Shown here one piece after another: positions 1 to 10,882 of a stretch of 40,780 bases of DNA. How positions within the stretch are numbered: position 1 is the stretch's first letter; each line of letters opens with the position of its first letter. Where the stretch lies: positions 1-40,780 of the forward strand of contig QXVZ01011499.1 of NCBI GenBank assembly GCA_008931825.1, in the 5' to 3' direction. The notes under the pieces are model-generated. The model saw nothing but the letters and a program-made list of their open reading frames with translations, was not told where the DNA came from and did no database searches. The position numbers and the translations under genes were made by a program. Source of the stretch: Phallusia fumigata (Eukaryota; Chordata; Ascidiacea; Phlebobranchia; Ascidiidae).

Positions 1-444
1 CTAACATGTAAAGTCACAATTTGTAAACCCTGTCTACAACGAGAACAATCTGGGGTTATGAGGGTGCTTGAATCCCCCCAACCTAGCAACAAGCATGTAT
101 TGAGAAAAGCTTGATGCTTTGGCAAGCTACAAAATACAGTTCATTTCATGTCACAAATTACACTTCTACATGTTGATAACTCCACTGTTGGTCTCATGGT
201 AACAAAGTGGATCAAATGTGGCAATAAAAACTTGCGCTGTTAAACTATGTATTTGGGTTCTTGCTTGGCTAGAATGCTACTTATCAACTAGACATGTATC
301 ATTAGCAGGTTAACCTTGCCACATGCTTTTTTTGATATTTTTGCATGAAGCCTGTGGACAACAGGTTTAAACATTTCCGAACCAATGAGCCAAATCCCCC
401 AACACAATGTGTAGAATATATTTATAGCATAAACTTGTACGTAC
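1..444 (-). other. Intron of the ARHGEF10-like gene (continues off window)
   Basis: This is the stretch downstream, in gene direction, of the last exon seen. It opens with a good donor (CAG|GTACGT on the minus strand at 444-439). I find no minus-strand coding stretch here resembling the rest of a DH domain, so the next exon lies beyond position 1. Confidence 0.7.
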
Positions 445-3400
445 CTGAACAAACATGATGAACTGTGGAAATCTCTGAACAGGTTTTAGCATCAGACCAT
501 AGAGATTCAGTCTGTCAGGGCTTTCAACTTGTTTGTCTTTCAAGAATGAGAGAAATTGAGGTTTTCTGACGCATGTTTTGCGAACAATATCCATCGCCGT
601 TGTGAAATTGTTGATAAAATCCCCGTAGCACTCTAGTACCATGGCACTGGAGAACTGCAAAAAAAGCAAACTAAAGTCGATAATTTTAATTTACGCAGAG
701 ACAGAACGAAACAATGGGATAAGTTAATCATTGTGTAAGTAGGAATTGTGCTTGCTTGGGGAAATCTATTGTGGAAAGATGTACCACACTAGACAACATA
801 ACAACCTATATTATTCCCCCTTACTTTAGTAAACTGTAAAATACATCTTTTTCGTAAAATAAACTGGGTAGTTGTCCAGTTTGCTGCCTATAATATACAG
901 TCAGCAAGCAACTGGCTCTATTACACAGCAATTTTAGAAAACTAAATCTTGCCTAATGCGAGATAACCTGTATTTGACATTAAAAATACTGTCCAGTTAT
1001 TCAGGGGAAACCATTACACAGATAAACACTTGCCGATGCGACAAACGTTCCTCCAATGCACTCATGGTCATCCCAATTAGCAGTGGTGGAACCCAGGCCA
1101 ATTTGAAACAAGCGGTGGCACTGAAGTATTGACGATATTTTGTAAAAAATCTTCTCTACCAAGTCGGGTGGTATAATCTGAGGCTTGTGTTCCAACAAGG
1201 CTTGTCTGAAAGCGAATGTACCAAAAGTTAAGATCTTGCGCTAATTGTTTCAGCTTGTTATGTTGGTACGTTTATACCATTGATGATAAACCCAACATTG
1301 TTTGTGAACATTGATTGGTTTACACCATGGAATGGGACAACCTTCAAAACTGAGTCGCAAAACTGACTAAACTTCTGCAAACCACTATTTGCAAATCTCT
1401 GGATCAAATCATTGTTATGTGCTACAATAACGTAACACTGCATGGCACTTTTATGAATGAAAACTAAGCATTGATTTTAGTAGTTTGAAAGTTGTTTAAA
1501 AATTTTTGTACCTATAATCAGTTTCCAGTCTTTGCAACGACTCGATATAAAGTTTTTCGCTGAGAATAATCGAAGCCACAATATTCCTTCGCTTTAATTG
1601 ATTTTTGTCCAGATCTGAAGGTACGAGAACAGGAAGCTGAGGGTCAGGATGATGCTTGGCGAGATCGACTTCCAAGAATGTACTTTGCTCAGCTTCCAAA
1701 CCTGCACAAAAATATTCCTGATGTTGCAAGTCAGAAATACTTGATGGTAAAAGGTCGAAAAAATGACTATCATCATGTCGTATGGTTTGGGTCATCACTG
1801 CTAACCATTACTTGTGACATGGCTGCTTTATTCTTTAAAGTTTCAGCCAGTCTTACTTAACTGCTTTATACGAACAGGTTAGGGTGGCATATCAATGACA
1901 CAGTATCAAAGTTCAACAAAATTGTCCTACTTTTTGATGACGAGTTTTTTTTCTTCACAGATGTTCTTTCCCAAAACTTAAACTTGCCCATGTCTTTGCT
2001 GATCTGCAAAGCAACAAACATATTATTGCCATTATCTAATGCCAAGGTGTGTAGTACTTGTGTTTACATGCTGTTTATTGTTTCTATTTTTTGCATTTAT
2101 AATTTGTAAACATTGCGAATTGTGAAAAATATTTTCATTTTGATTTTAATGCAAAAATTAAGCAATTAATTTTGAATACAGCATAGGCATGCTACCAATC
2201 AACTTGATATTTTTTAGAAAAAGGTCCTGCACATTTTTACCCTGTCAGTTTTTGATACACCGAGGTCAGCTTTGTTTGGTTCTTGACTCGTTTCCTCGTA
2301 TTTTTCATCATCTGTATCTGAAAATGAGTCGAACTCCTCGCTATCCCATCGTGAGGCTTCAAGCTGGAAAAAATATCAAGCACATTCTGAAACAAGCGAG
2401 ATGAGAAGACAAAACAAAAACTGCCGAACATAAAAAGTGTTGACACGGATACTATAAGAAATCCACATATCAAAAAAAAAAGGATTAAGAAAAAAACAAT
2501 GATGGCAGCAAATGGTTTGATTTGTTTGTGTTCCAAGTCTGCACTTAACAAAAACTCCTTATTTCGGGTTTGTATGTTATCCTGGCAACATTTTGGAACA
2601 ACTGCACTCACATTTGACCCATAGTCTTCATAAATTTCATCATCACTTGCTGTTCTCAATTCATTTTCACTGGAATCCTAAGAAAATAGGGACAAATTCA
2701 CTTTTTATGTGTTATGACATGTGTGATGCTAAAAATTCAATAAATGATTTTATTTCAGGTGAATAACTTTTTCTTCCATATACAAACAAAACCATTTTAA
2801 CTCACAGCATCCATCCTGTTTGAAGATGCACCGTCGTTGAGGTCTTGGTAGTAGTGGTTGACTGGCATATTCTCGTAATCCATGTTTTCCAAAACCAGGT
2901 CAGCAGCTCGTTCAAACTGAGTGCCGGTTCTGCCCCTCATAAGAGATCCTTGTTGACACAAAGTAAAACCGTTACATTTAAAAGTTGAAACCACCAAAGT
3001 TGACACAATAACCATACCCCACTTTACTAATGAATTCACTGTAATAACAGGGCAAGAATAGTACAACACAAGGTAAATTGCTATAATGCAAGGGTGTACC
3101 AATCCTTATGTTCTAGCAGTGTGCCTGTATATGATCAGACAATAAGAGACACATATGTTATAAATAAGATGTTTAGCCATAAGAAACAAATATAATATTA
3201 AAAATAAAACACAAGCCAATAAATGTTTTAAAAAACAGATTAGTTGTTAGACATTGAAATATTTTGGTCAAGTATAACTTCTATCAAGATGTAATATTTA
3301 CAAGTGTGGATTAAGTGCACAGCTTTAATAGGCTAATGATCATGTGCAAACCATCAATAATGAAAGTTAATCAAAAATACAAATGTAAGTACAATCACAC

Positions 3401-5659
3401 TACCACTAAAACACTTTTATACAATTTAAACTGCATTAGGAAAAACTGTTAACGCCCGAAGAGTAAACTGTGTGGTGGAATTTGAACAAATTCAATTGTC
3501 TGTTACTGTGTTTAACTAAAACACAATTACATCTTTCGTTTAGTGTGTGATTAATTTTATAGCACAGGTATGTAACCAAATTCAACACAACCATACTTCA
3601 ACTAGAGGTGAAATAATCTGGTAATCTTTAATTTGTAGCATTAGAAGCAATATTAAGTTCAACGTTGTGTGTACAAACAACAGATTTGAGGACACACAAA
3701 CCTGACCATGGTATTAACTTGGTTTGTTTACCTGTAACTGTGCGCATTGGATCTTGCGGATGAAGATGGTCATAGTTTTGCCCATGAAGGCTTCGGAGTG
3801 TTGCCGCCCTGGAACCTGCCGCTGCTAACACATCATCTATATCCTGTGGAAAAAAAATTCCTGCCCATAGATGCCCAAAATATTGTGTCTAGGTACACAA
3901 ATCACATTTTATGGTTTCAAATAGTCTCAGTTGGAAGATACAAGGCAGTACTCGTGTGTAAAACATTTTCTCAGTTTCGACAAACGCTGTTGTCAGAAAG
4001 AACTCAGAAAAAGCAGAGCAAAGCTACTTGTTGAGGTAAAAGAAAAAAAGTTGACAATGTTAGGACATTATTGATAACGTTCCGCATTTTACCACAAATA
4101 GGATGTCTCTTATATAATATGGAAACAATGGTTGGTCTGCAATAAACTATTGCCAGGATTTAGGTTTTTAAAAAGAGGTAATTTAGTTTTGCTAATGTTT
4201 TGCTATTAGTAGTGTGTTAATGCTGGTACAATGGTTTTTAAGCAAACACACAAGCTTGTTACTTGCAAATCATAAGGCTCTTCCTCTTCCTCTGGAGTTT
4301 CATCAGCAGAAAATCTTGGGGCTTTGGAGGAATTTTTCAGCACAACCGAATAGTGTGACATTGAATCTATCAAAAGAAGTTAAATTCAATGCAAAATTAC
4401 CTGAATACTTTGTTTAATGTTTGGCTCACAAAAGCATTAAACACCTTTTCATCAGGTTGTGCTAGTATTTTTCACAGCAACAAACAAAACTGATATTGCC
4501 AAAACAAAATAGTAAATCATAATGTCACAACATTAAACATAAAAATTAATTTATCCAGGATAGATTTGTTTAGTCCATATGCCTCTTTGACCTATGTTTG
4601 CAAAATGTGGATTGATGCTCGATTTGGCAGCAATCAATACCAACTACACCTAGGAAATGCAATGTCACAGTAAAGTATATTTACACAGAAATGATTAAAA
4701 GAGAATAAAAAGAAAAAAAAGAACTTGTTGTTCTTTTCAATGCAGGTAAAATAAACATTTTAATATTTATAACAAAACAGTTTATATTGATGTTAAATAC
4801 CTTCAAAAGCCTGTCGAAGTGAATCGTACTTCTCCTTTTGGCGACTAAACTCGTCAGCAGCCCATTGCATTAGACCTGGAGAGGACTTCCCCTTTTCTGA
4901 AAACTGCAAATGGTTTTGCTGCTGTTGGATAAAGGCTGGTTCGCTCTGAGATAGATGTGACATGTTGCTAAGGTCAGAGGGAAGGTCTAGGGATTGCGGT
5001 GCACGAACAGTGGAGTCACAATACATAGGATGTCCATCACTGTTCTGGAAATCACCAGAATTTGTTTGGCTGGTTTCTCTTTCTTCAATGTGAGCTTGTC
5101 TGTTCAACTTCTGCGAAACTTTCCTCACAGGGGAAGTGCTGTGGCTGTATTTCCACGATCTAGTTCGCTCAGTCGGTGACATTTCATCCATTTCCAGTTT
5201 GACGCTTAGTTTTCTTTCCAGGGTTCCTCGGAGTTCTTTTGCTCCTGGTACGTTGTCCTCACACAGATCGGGTGAATACGACCACCGGTTGTTAACCTTC
5301 ATGGATACTTTTCTCGGTGTCACAGGATTTAACTCATCAGTGGATGACGAAGGTAAACTCGATATATTGTCAGATGAAATGCTAACACTTGGTTCTTTCT
5401 TTTTCCATCTCAGTTTTCTCAATGATTTTCTCCAACCCTTCGGTTGCTTAAATGCATCATCATGTTTTTCTTCGTGAAACTGGTCTTCGTTATAGATTGC
5501 CACTAAACTTTCCTTGTTATCTGATTCATCCACATTTGAGTCTTCGACAGTGCTGGCAGGAAGATTTTCAAATGATTGTGATGGAACAACATGATTCTCT
5601 GGCAAGTCGCCTTTAGAAGTTGACTTTTGACGGCGAAAAAACCTCATAAAATCCCCCAT
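445..5659 (-). CDS. ARHGEF10: ARHGEF10-like Rho guanine nucleotide exchange factor, 5' ten coding exons (partial)
   Basis: A RhoGEF: the DH domain catalyses GDP/GTP exchange on Rho GTPases in the cytosol. Exons on the minus strand are 5659-4801, 4366-4263, 3843-3732, 2948-2806, 2677-2612, 2363-2241, 2003-1931, 1701-1512, 1205-1034 and 654-445. Every junction keeps phase and the total is 684 codons. The last three exons hold the start of the DH domain; motifs such as [22 protein letters not shown] and [12 protein letters not shown] match vertebrate ARHGEF10 and ARHGEF10L as I know them. Upstream acidic pieces ([19 protein letters not shown]) resemble the acidic tyrosine motifs before the human DH domain. 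Exon 1 encodes about 286 serine-rich, basic residues that I do not recognise. The start at 5659 (MGDFMRFF) was chosen because upstream in-frame sequence looks like hydrophobic intron or UTR translation; an ATG at 5761 is the alternative. The rest of DH, the PH-like part and the C-terminal propeller lie outside the window. ARHGEF10 versus ARHGEF10L cannot be settled here. Confidence 0.9.
1028..1034 (-). other. Non-canonical GC splice donor in the DH domain
   Basis: The exon 1205-1034 ends TCG and is followed by GCAAGT. Splicing here to the acceptor at 655 gives [12 protein letters not shown] in frame, exactly as in human ARHGEF10 (FVASFSKSMVLD). The nearest GT donor, four bases further on, would break the frame. 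GC-AG introns usually have this strong GCAAGT context. Confidence 0.75.
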
Positions 5660-7910
5660 TACCCAGCACAAAAAGTACACACAAACTAAAAAACAAACAT
5701 TTATTTGTAGTTTTGATTCTAAACTTTGCTTCTCTTGCAGGTTACCATATCTTCCGAGCACTTCTCCCTTTTTTACAGTAAAATATATTGTTTCCTAAAA
5801 ACACCGAAATCCTTGTTTTTAAATTTTGTGCTTTAACGGCTAAAAAGATTTTGTTACAGTAAATAAAATATAGCACTTTTATCCCACTTAAGGTGGTCGT
5901 TTTCCATACTGCTACATGACCTACTAACTATTGTAATTATGCAATGTCAGTCAATGCAGCTTTAGGCCTACCATTGCCCACTGCAATAGCTCGGAAATAG
6001 CTTAAAACGATACGGTTCTGAAATTTTAAAAACACTATTTTAGGCTATTTAAACATTTCATTGAAAGAAGTCAATTTGCAGTAAAATGATAACAGTGTTA
6101 TTATTTTCCTTGTATGTACAATTCACAAATGTGTTTGTTTCAAAAAGTCACAATATTCATTTAGATTAAAATTCGGCTTTTGCACTGTAGAGGCTCCGCA
6201 GTTTAAGCAAATTCTAAAGTGCAATATGTATTTTACCACAAACTTCTCCAACGGCCAACACATGTTGTTCAAACAATATTTTTTGCAACACACGTCCACG
6301 GTCAGGCCTCAGGACAATGCAATACAACATTCTTGGGAAAGACTTAGTGCTTTTGTGGTAAACTTCTTAGCGAATCCCTTTATCAAACTATGCACGTTTT
6401 TTTATTAACACGGCGAAGCGTTTTTCACAAACTCACTCACCCATTTATGCAAGCGAATTTGCTGCCAATAAAAAGCTTTGTTGTGACAGAGTACATGAGT
6501 AGTTGACAATTTGTAAAACAGAGTATACGAGTAGTTGACAAAATTGAAAAAAAGAGTGTTCAAGCATAGATATCATAATAAAATTTATTGTTCAAGCGGA
6601 GGTAAAAAATACTAGGTATTATGTTTCAACAAAGTTACAAATATTTTTAAGATGCCCTTTTATTTTCCATCACTGACGCCATTGCCACAGTCAAGGATGA
6701 CAGTACAGTGTCATACGTATTAAGTTGTGCGTACCATCCAGGTACCTCATTACGCAGGGCGTATTAACGTATCCATCAATGATTTTTGCTGCGTACCGTC
6801 CCGTACAAGTGTAACGCACCGTACTGCCACCACAGGTAGAGCCGATACACCGGTTGAGTAACATAGGTGCATATATTATTTGCCAGAGTTCATGGCGCAG
6901 TAACAAAGCCTGGTACGGATCAGCTCACAAACTATTATTTGATCTTATTTTCGGTGGAAATATCCAGTGTATGCCACGAAAAATTAAAACGTCATTTCTC
7001 ACGTTGTTTTGTTTTTTTACGGCTAACGTTGGGAAAATCCAATCGGTTTGAGGAAATTATAGGGCGATAAGGTTTAATATTTAAATGTTGGTCATAACTA
7101 TATTGATCATAAGTGCAGCTGGTACCAAAACCGAACAAACAAATATTTGATTTAATTTCGACAGATACAATAAGTTTCATATGTACATGCAGAAAACTGT
7201 AGGGTTTAAACACTTTACGAAACTTTAAAGATTTTTACCAGACCGTTAAACGGCTGCATGGCTCTCATGTAACAAGTAGATTTTAAAACATTCAAGTCTT
7301 TGCGCATTTAACGTTTACTTTTTTCACTGGAGATACTTAATTTTGGAAACGGTTTCATACCATAATTGCTTAAGCAAGCACAACCGCATTTAAACTGCAC
7401 GTATAGAATTCGGAACCGAAATGTTTACGTGTTTTGATCTTCAAGAGTTGTTACTGCATGCCAAAATTTAGGAAATCCAGTTTAAACGTTCAATTGTTCA
7501 GCACTTGCTAATTACAGTTTGCGTTGACTATAGAGATCGGATTTCATTCACACCTCGTTTATCCGGACTTATTGGTTTCCTCTTATTATGCCGGTTTAGT
7601 GGGATTTCTAAATAAGCAATAAGCAAAACAGCAGCGCCAAGTTAGCAAAGATTTAAGCTGTGAGAGTATATAGAGGATTGGATAACCTACAGTTAAGTAG
7701 TAACCCTGTTTATAACTCCAATTAAATATTGTACAAAGGTATTACCGCATTGCAATTGTCACTGCGATACGTTATTCTGTGTGCAAAGACAGTTACTTCA
7801 ACAACTGTACGTTTAGCACAATGATTCTTAACCGTTTTTCTTTCATTACTCATTTCTGTTTAGTCAAATTTTTAGCTGAAGTTTATACTGAAGTAAAACA
7901 AAGTCTGAAT
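5660..7910. other. Intergenic region between divergent genes
   Basis: This region lies between the RhoGEF (leftward) and the LRRC8-like gene (rightward), so it should hold both promoters. I find no convincing coding exon. The only structure noticed is an imperfect tandem duplication of about 31 bp at 6488-6549, with shared core GAGTAGTTGACAA. An acceptor-like TTCTGTTTAG ends at 7863, upstream of the channel ATG; it could be a splice or spliced-leader acceptor, but the sequence cannot decide. Confidence 0.5.
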
Positions 7911-9641
7911 ATGCAGTTCGATCAAGTTTTCGCCTGGAGAGATCTTCTTTCGACCAATAACATGAAGCCTTGGTGGGAATCTGTGCGATCTTTTGCTCTC
8001 GCTGCATTAGTTTCTTCTACTGCCCTTCTATTTTATCGCACTGGATCAAGCAATGTATCTTGCGTTCCCACAAATTTGAATGCAAGCATTCTGTTTAGCC
8101 AAGCGGTAGCAGATTATACAAACCAACAATGCGTCAGTGAGGCACCAAACCAATTAATAATCAACTTTTGGTGGATTGGATTGCTTTTTGCTTCTGTGCT
8201 GTTTGTAGCCAATAACTTCTGGGAGTATATTCCGCAATGTGCAGAATCAATAACTTCGTTTCGAAGAAAATACGAGCTGCTTGAAGGAATCGACAATTCT
8301 GTAGATGCTTTAATTCAGTTTGCTGCGACTGCAAACACAGTCCAAGCTCCTGAACCGGAAAAACAGAAACGAGTGCGTTGCAGAGAAATTGTTACAAAGT
8401 TTATGAATCCGCACATCCCAGACAACGTAATTACGACANAGTTCGATCAAGTTTTCGCCTGGAGAGATCTTCTTTCGGCCAATAACATGAAACCTTGGTG
8501 GGAATCTGTGCGATCTTTTGCGCTAGCTGCATTAGTTTCTTCCACTGCCCTTCTATTTTATCGCACTGGATCAAGCAATGCATCTTGCGTTCCCACAAAT
8601 TTGAATGCAAGCATTTTGTTTAGCCAAGCGGTAGCAGATTATGCAAATCAACAATGCGTCAGTGAGGCACCAAACCCATTAATAATCAACTTTTGGTGGA
8701 TTGGATTGCTTTTTGCTTCTGTGCTGTTTGTAGCCAATAACTTTTGGGAGTATATTCCGCAATGTGCAGAATCAATAACTTTATTTCGAAAAAAATTCGA
8801 GCTGCTTGATGGAATCGACAATTCTGTAGAAGCTTTAATTCAGTTTGCTGCGACTGCAAACACAGCTGAGGCCCCTGAACCGGAAAAACAGAAACGAGTG
8901 CGGTGCAGAGAGATTGTCACAAAGTTTATGCATCCGCACATCCCAGACAACGTAATTACGACAAGCAAGTTGTATTGGGTTCGAAACCTTGTATCCATAG
9001 GGGTTTGTGTTGTATGGCTGTCATTTAACGTGGGTTTGATTATCNATCCGCACATCCCAGACAACGTAATTACGACAAGCAAGTTGTATTGGGTTCGAAA
9101 CCTTGTATCCATAGGGGTTTGTGTTGTATGGCTGTCATTTAACGTGGGTTTGATTATCGTATATTATCTAAACAGCACAGAATATCCCTGCTCAACTCTT
9201 GATCACAAGTTTACTTGTAGTTATGCATCAATGAACATTCTCCTAATAACAGCAATTCTTCAGATGATTGGGTCAATAGCTCAAATTGTAAGTTTAAGTG
9301 TTGGAGCTTCAAAATGTGTCGGAACCGACGAAAACTTATTTTTGGCAATTTGTAAAGCACATGGAGACACTACACAAACAAATACCTTCATTGACATTGA
9401 TGATAGTTTACCTCAAAACATGCAAGCATTGCGTCAAAGAGTAAGGATTAGTCGTGAAGGTGCTGTCTTTGCCAGAGATCTTGGATTCTTCCTATTTTAT
9501 CTAAAACTGGACCCCAACGGCTTGCAAGAGTTTGTGTATCCTTGGCCTGAGCGATTGAACAATTTCGCTGATTTTCAAGATTTGCTTGTGCCGCTCGTGG
9601 AAGGAGGGGAAAATATCCCCAGGGCAGAAATCGGAAATTAA
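7911..9641 (+). CDS. LRRC8/pannexin-like four-TM channel protein lacking LRRs (artificially expanded by assembly overlaps)
   Basis: Without the two duplicated stretches (see 7915-8963 and 8932-9158) the frame encodes 363 residues. KPWWES at residues 19-24 matches the KPWWD before TM1 of LRRC8 proteins. TM1 is about 25-43; the first loop has Cys51 and Cys74 and sequons at Asn48 and Asn57. TM2 is about 84-103 and ends in NFWEYIP, like the LRRC8 NFWFKFP. A cytoplasmic loop follows, then TM3 (183-206), a second loop with Cys214 and Cys223, and TM4 (228-250). The four cysteines correspond to two of the three LRRC8 loop disulphides; CVPT replaces CLPC, so the third pair is missing. The C-terminal ARDLGFFLFYLKLDPNGLQEF resembles the LRRC8 segment just before its LRRs, but TAA follows at 9639. 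By homology it is a plasma-membrane anion or large-pore channel subunit. Function is inferred. ATG 7911 was chosen because its spacing to KPWW equals that of LRRC8A. Confidence 0.75.
   Translation: MQFDQVFAWRDLLSTNNMKPWWESVRSFALAALVSSTALLFYRTGSSNVSCVPTNLNASILFSQAVADYTNQQCVSEAPNQLIINFWWIGLLFASVLFVANNFWEYIPQCAESITSFRRKYELLEGIDNSVDALIQFAATANTVQAPEPEKQKRVRCREIVTKFMNPHIPDNVITTXFDQVFAWRDLLSANNMKPWWESVRSFALAALVSSTALLFYRTGSSNASCVPTNLNASILFSQAVADYANQQCVSEAPNPLIINFWWIGLLFASVLFVANNFWEYIPQCAESITLFRKKFELLDGIDNSVEALIQFAATANTAEAPEPEKQKRVRCREIVTKFMHPHIPDNVITTSKLYWVRNLVSIGVCVVWLSFNVGLIIXPHIPDNVITTSKLYWVRNLVSIGVCVVWLSFNVGLIIVYYLNSTEYPCSTLDHKFTCSYASMNILLITAILQMIGSIAQIVSLSVGASKCVGTDENLFLAICKAHGDTTQTNTFIDIDDSLPQNMQALRQRVRISREGAVFARDLGFFLFYLKLDPNGLQEFVYPWPERLNNFADFQDLLVPLVEGGENIPRAEIGN
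7915..8963. other. Unmerged contig overlap or haplotype duplicate (N at 8439)
   Basis: Bases 7915-8438 and 8440-8963 are two 524-bp versions of the same coding stretch, colinear without indels and differing at roughly 28 positions (about 5 %). They are separated by one N. The duplication makes the predicted channel repeat its first two TM segments. The N exactly at the joint and the allele-like divergence argue for two haplotype contigs placed in series rather than a real tandem duplication. Confidence 0.8.
8932..9158. other. Unmerged contig overlap (N at 9045)
   Basis: Bases 8932-9044 and 9046-9158 are identical 113-bp copies either side of a single N. They encode the segment ending in TM3 of the channel. 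With both overlaps removed the gene is 1092 nt, a multiple of three. Confidence 0.88.
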
Positions 9642-9718
9642 CTCTGCAGACTTTGGATGTTTCTACCAGACCGTTAAACATTCAACGTTTGCAAAGTTGT
9701 CATTTTTAAATGTTTTTA

Positions 9719-9724
9719 ATTAAA
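9719..9724 (+). promoter_or_regulatory. Possible poly(A) signal ATTAAA of the channel gene
   Basis: ATTAAA lies 78 nt after the TAA stop of the LRRC8-like gene. It is the closest polyadenylation hexamer variant on the plus strand, but in AT-rich DNA it could be chance. Confidence 0.3.
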
Positions 9725-10690
9725 TTGACGGCGGCAGAAAATTAAAAACTCGCCTGAGGAGTTTGAAGTTGGATCCGTAAACAGTTTAACTCATCAAGCG
9801 AGATTTTGTTTTTGTGCGTATTGTTGCGACTCTTTCGGCCTGGCCAAAACTGCTTTCTAAAATCTTTGTAATATTTCCGCTCACTGCTTGATTAGGATGC
9901 AGCCCTGAACCGACATGCGATATTGTGTTTTCGTACTTTACGTGCTGTGTTGTGATTGGCTGTTCGTTTGTGTGACACAAGAATGTTAACTCAACGCAAG
10001 AGCGCTTTTTTGTTTATATCCAAAATACTCAAGAGTTTATAAAATGCACTGATGATTTATCGCTATCACAACAGTCGTTTTCCAGTGGATGGCATTGTAT
10101 GTTAGTGTAAGATAAATGACTGGCAAATTTGCACAACAACGGAATAATTTATAAACCGAAAGCTAAATATAAGATTTTCATTTTACAGAACACATAAAAA
10201 ATCTCCACTAAAGTTAAAATAACCCCAAACTAAAAAAATATTCATTTGACACTTGGTTAAGACATGTGAAGCTTTGTTTTATCAAAACGAAATTATAAAC
10301 ATGTAAGAAAAACAGATAATGATAACACAAATCTAAGCACTACAGAAAAAAAAGTTCATCAAACCAACACAACGAAATACATTTGTTCGATTTCGTGACA
10401 TCGAAATGTGAATTTAACTTATCAAGTTACAAACAACGAACTATCTTTGGATCGACGATTTACTAGTTTAAAATTATTTGTAGGAATGGCACAGCCAGTA
10501 CCTAAGTTTGAAACATTTTCTTTGGTAGAAACACTCTTTGGTAGAAACACTGAATAAAATACTGTTTGACACACAAGGGGTAGAATGCGTTTGTTGATCG
10601 GTATATTTCAGGAAAATATCTTGCATACTTATGTTCGACGCTTATACTTGCCAGTGTTATGCGCTGGTTACAAAGTTTTGCATCAATAAA
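9725..10690. other. Intergenic, no gene seen
   Basis: AT-rich DNA between the 3' ends of the channel gene and NLR1. The only local structure is a 16-bp direct duplication (TTTGGTAGAAACACT) at about 10519-10550. Short open frames here have no coding character that I can recognise. Confidence 0.5.
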
Positions 10691-10882
10691 GTAATCTATT
10701 AGCACCGTACAATAACTAAGCCAGACAGCAGACAATAGTGACATGTTTCCATCAGATGTTCAGGCAAAGTCTAATGCCATCATTGCGATGAAATCGTGTC
10801 ACTTCAGGGCTACTGTCTATTTCGAAATATTTCACAGATTTCATTAAGTTTGTTTCGTTAGAGATCAGTTTTATCTTCAGAT
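10691..10882 (-). other. 3' flank/UTR of NLR1, paralogous to 36110-36269
   Basis: Bases 10707-10850 match 36130-36265 closely, including a long shared run starting GACATGTTTCCATCAGATG. The block sits just downstream of the terminal LRR exon in both NLR loci, so it is probably 3' UTR or flank carried along in the duplication. Confidence 0.6.

Noticed and set aside
1258-1443. Extra RhoGEF exon
   Set aside because: Exons 1701-1512 and 1205-1034 join directly in phase and match ARHGEF10 without a gap, so this frame is intronic.
7779-9641. A 620-codon channel with repeated TM segments, starting at ATG 7779
   Set aside because: The length comes from two assembly overlaps marked by N, and residues before 7911 are not LRRC8-like; ATG 7911 matches the family's spacing to KPWW.
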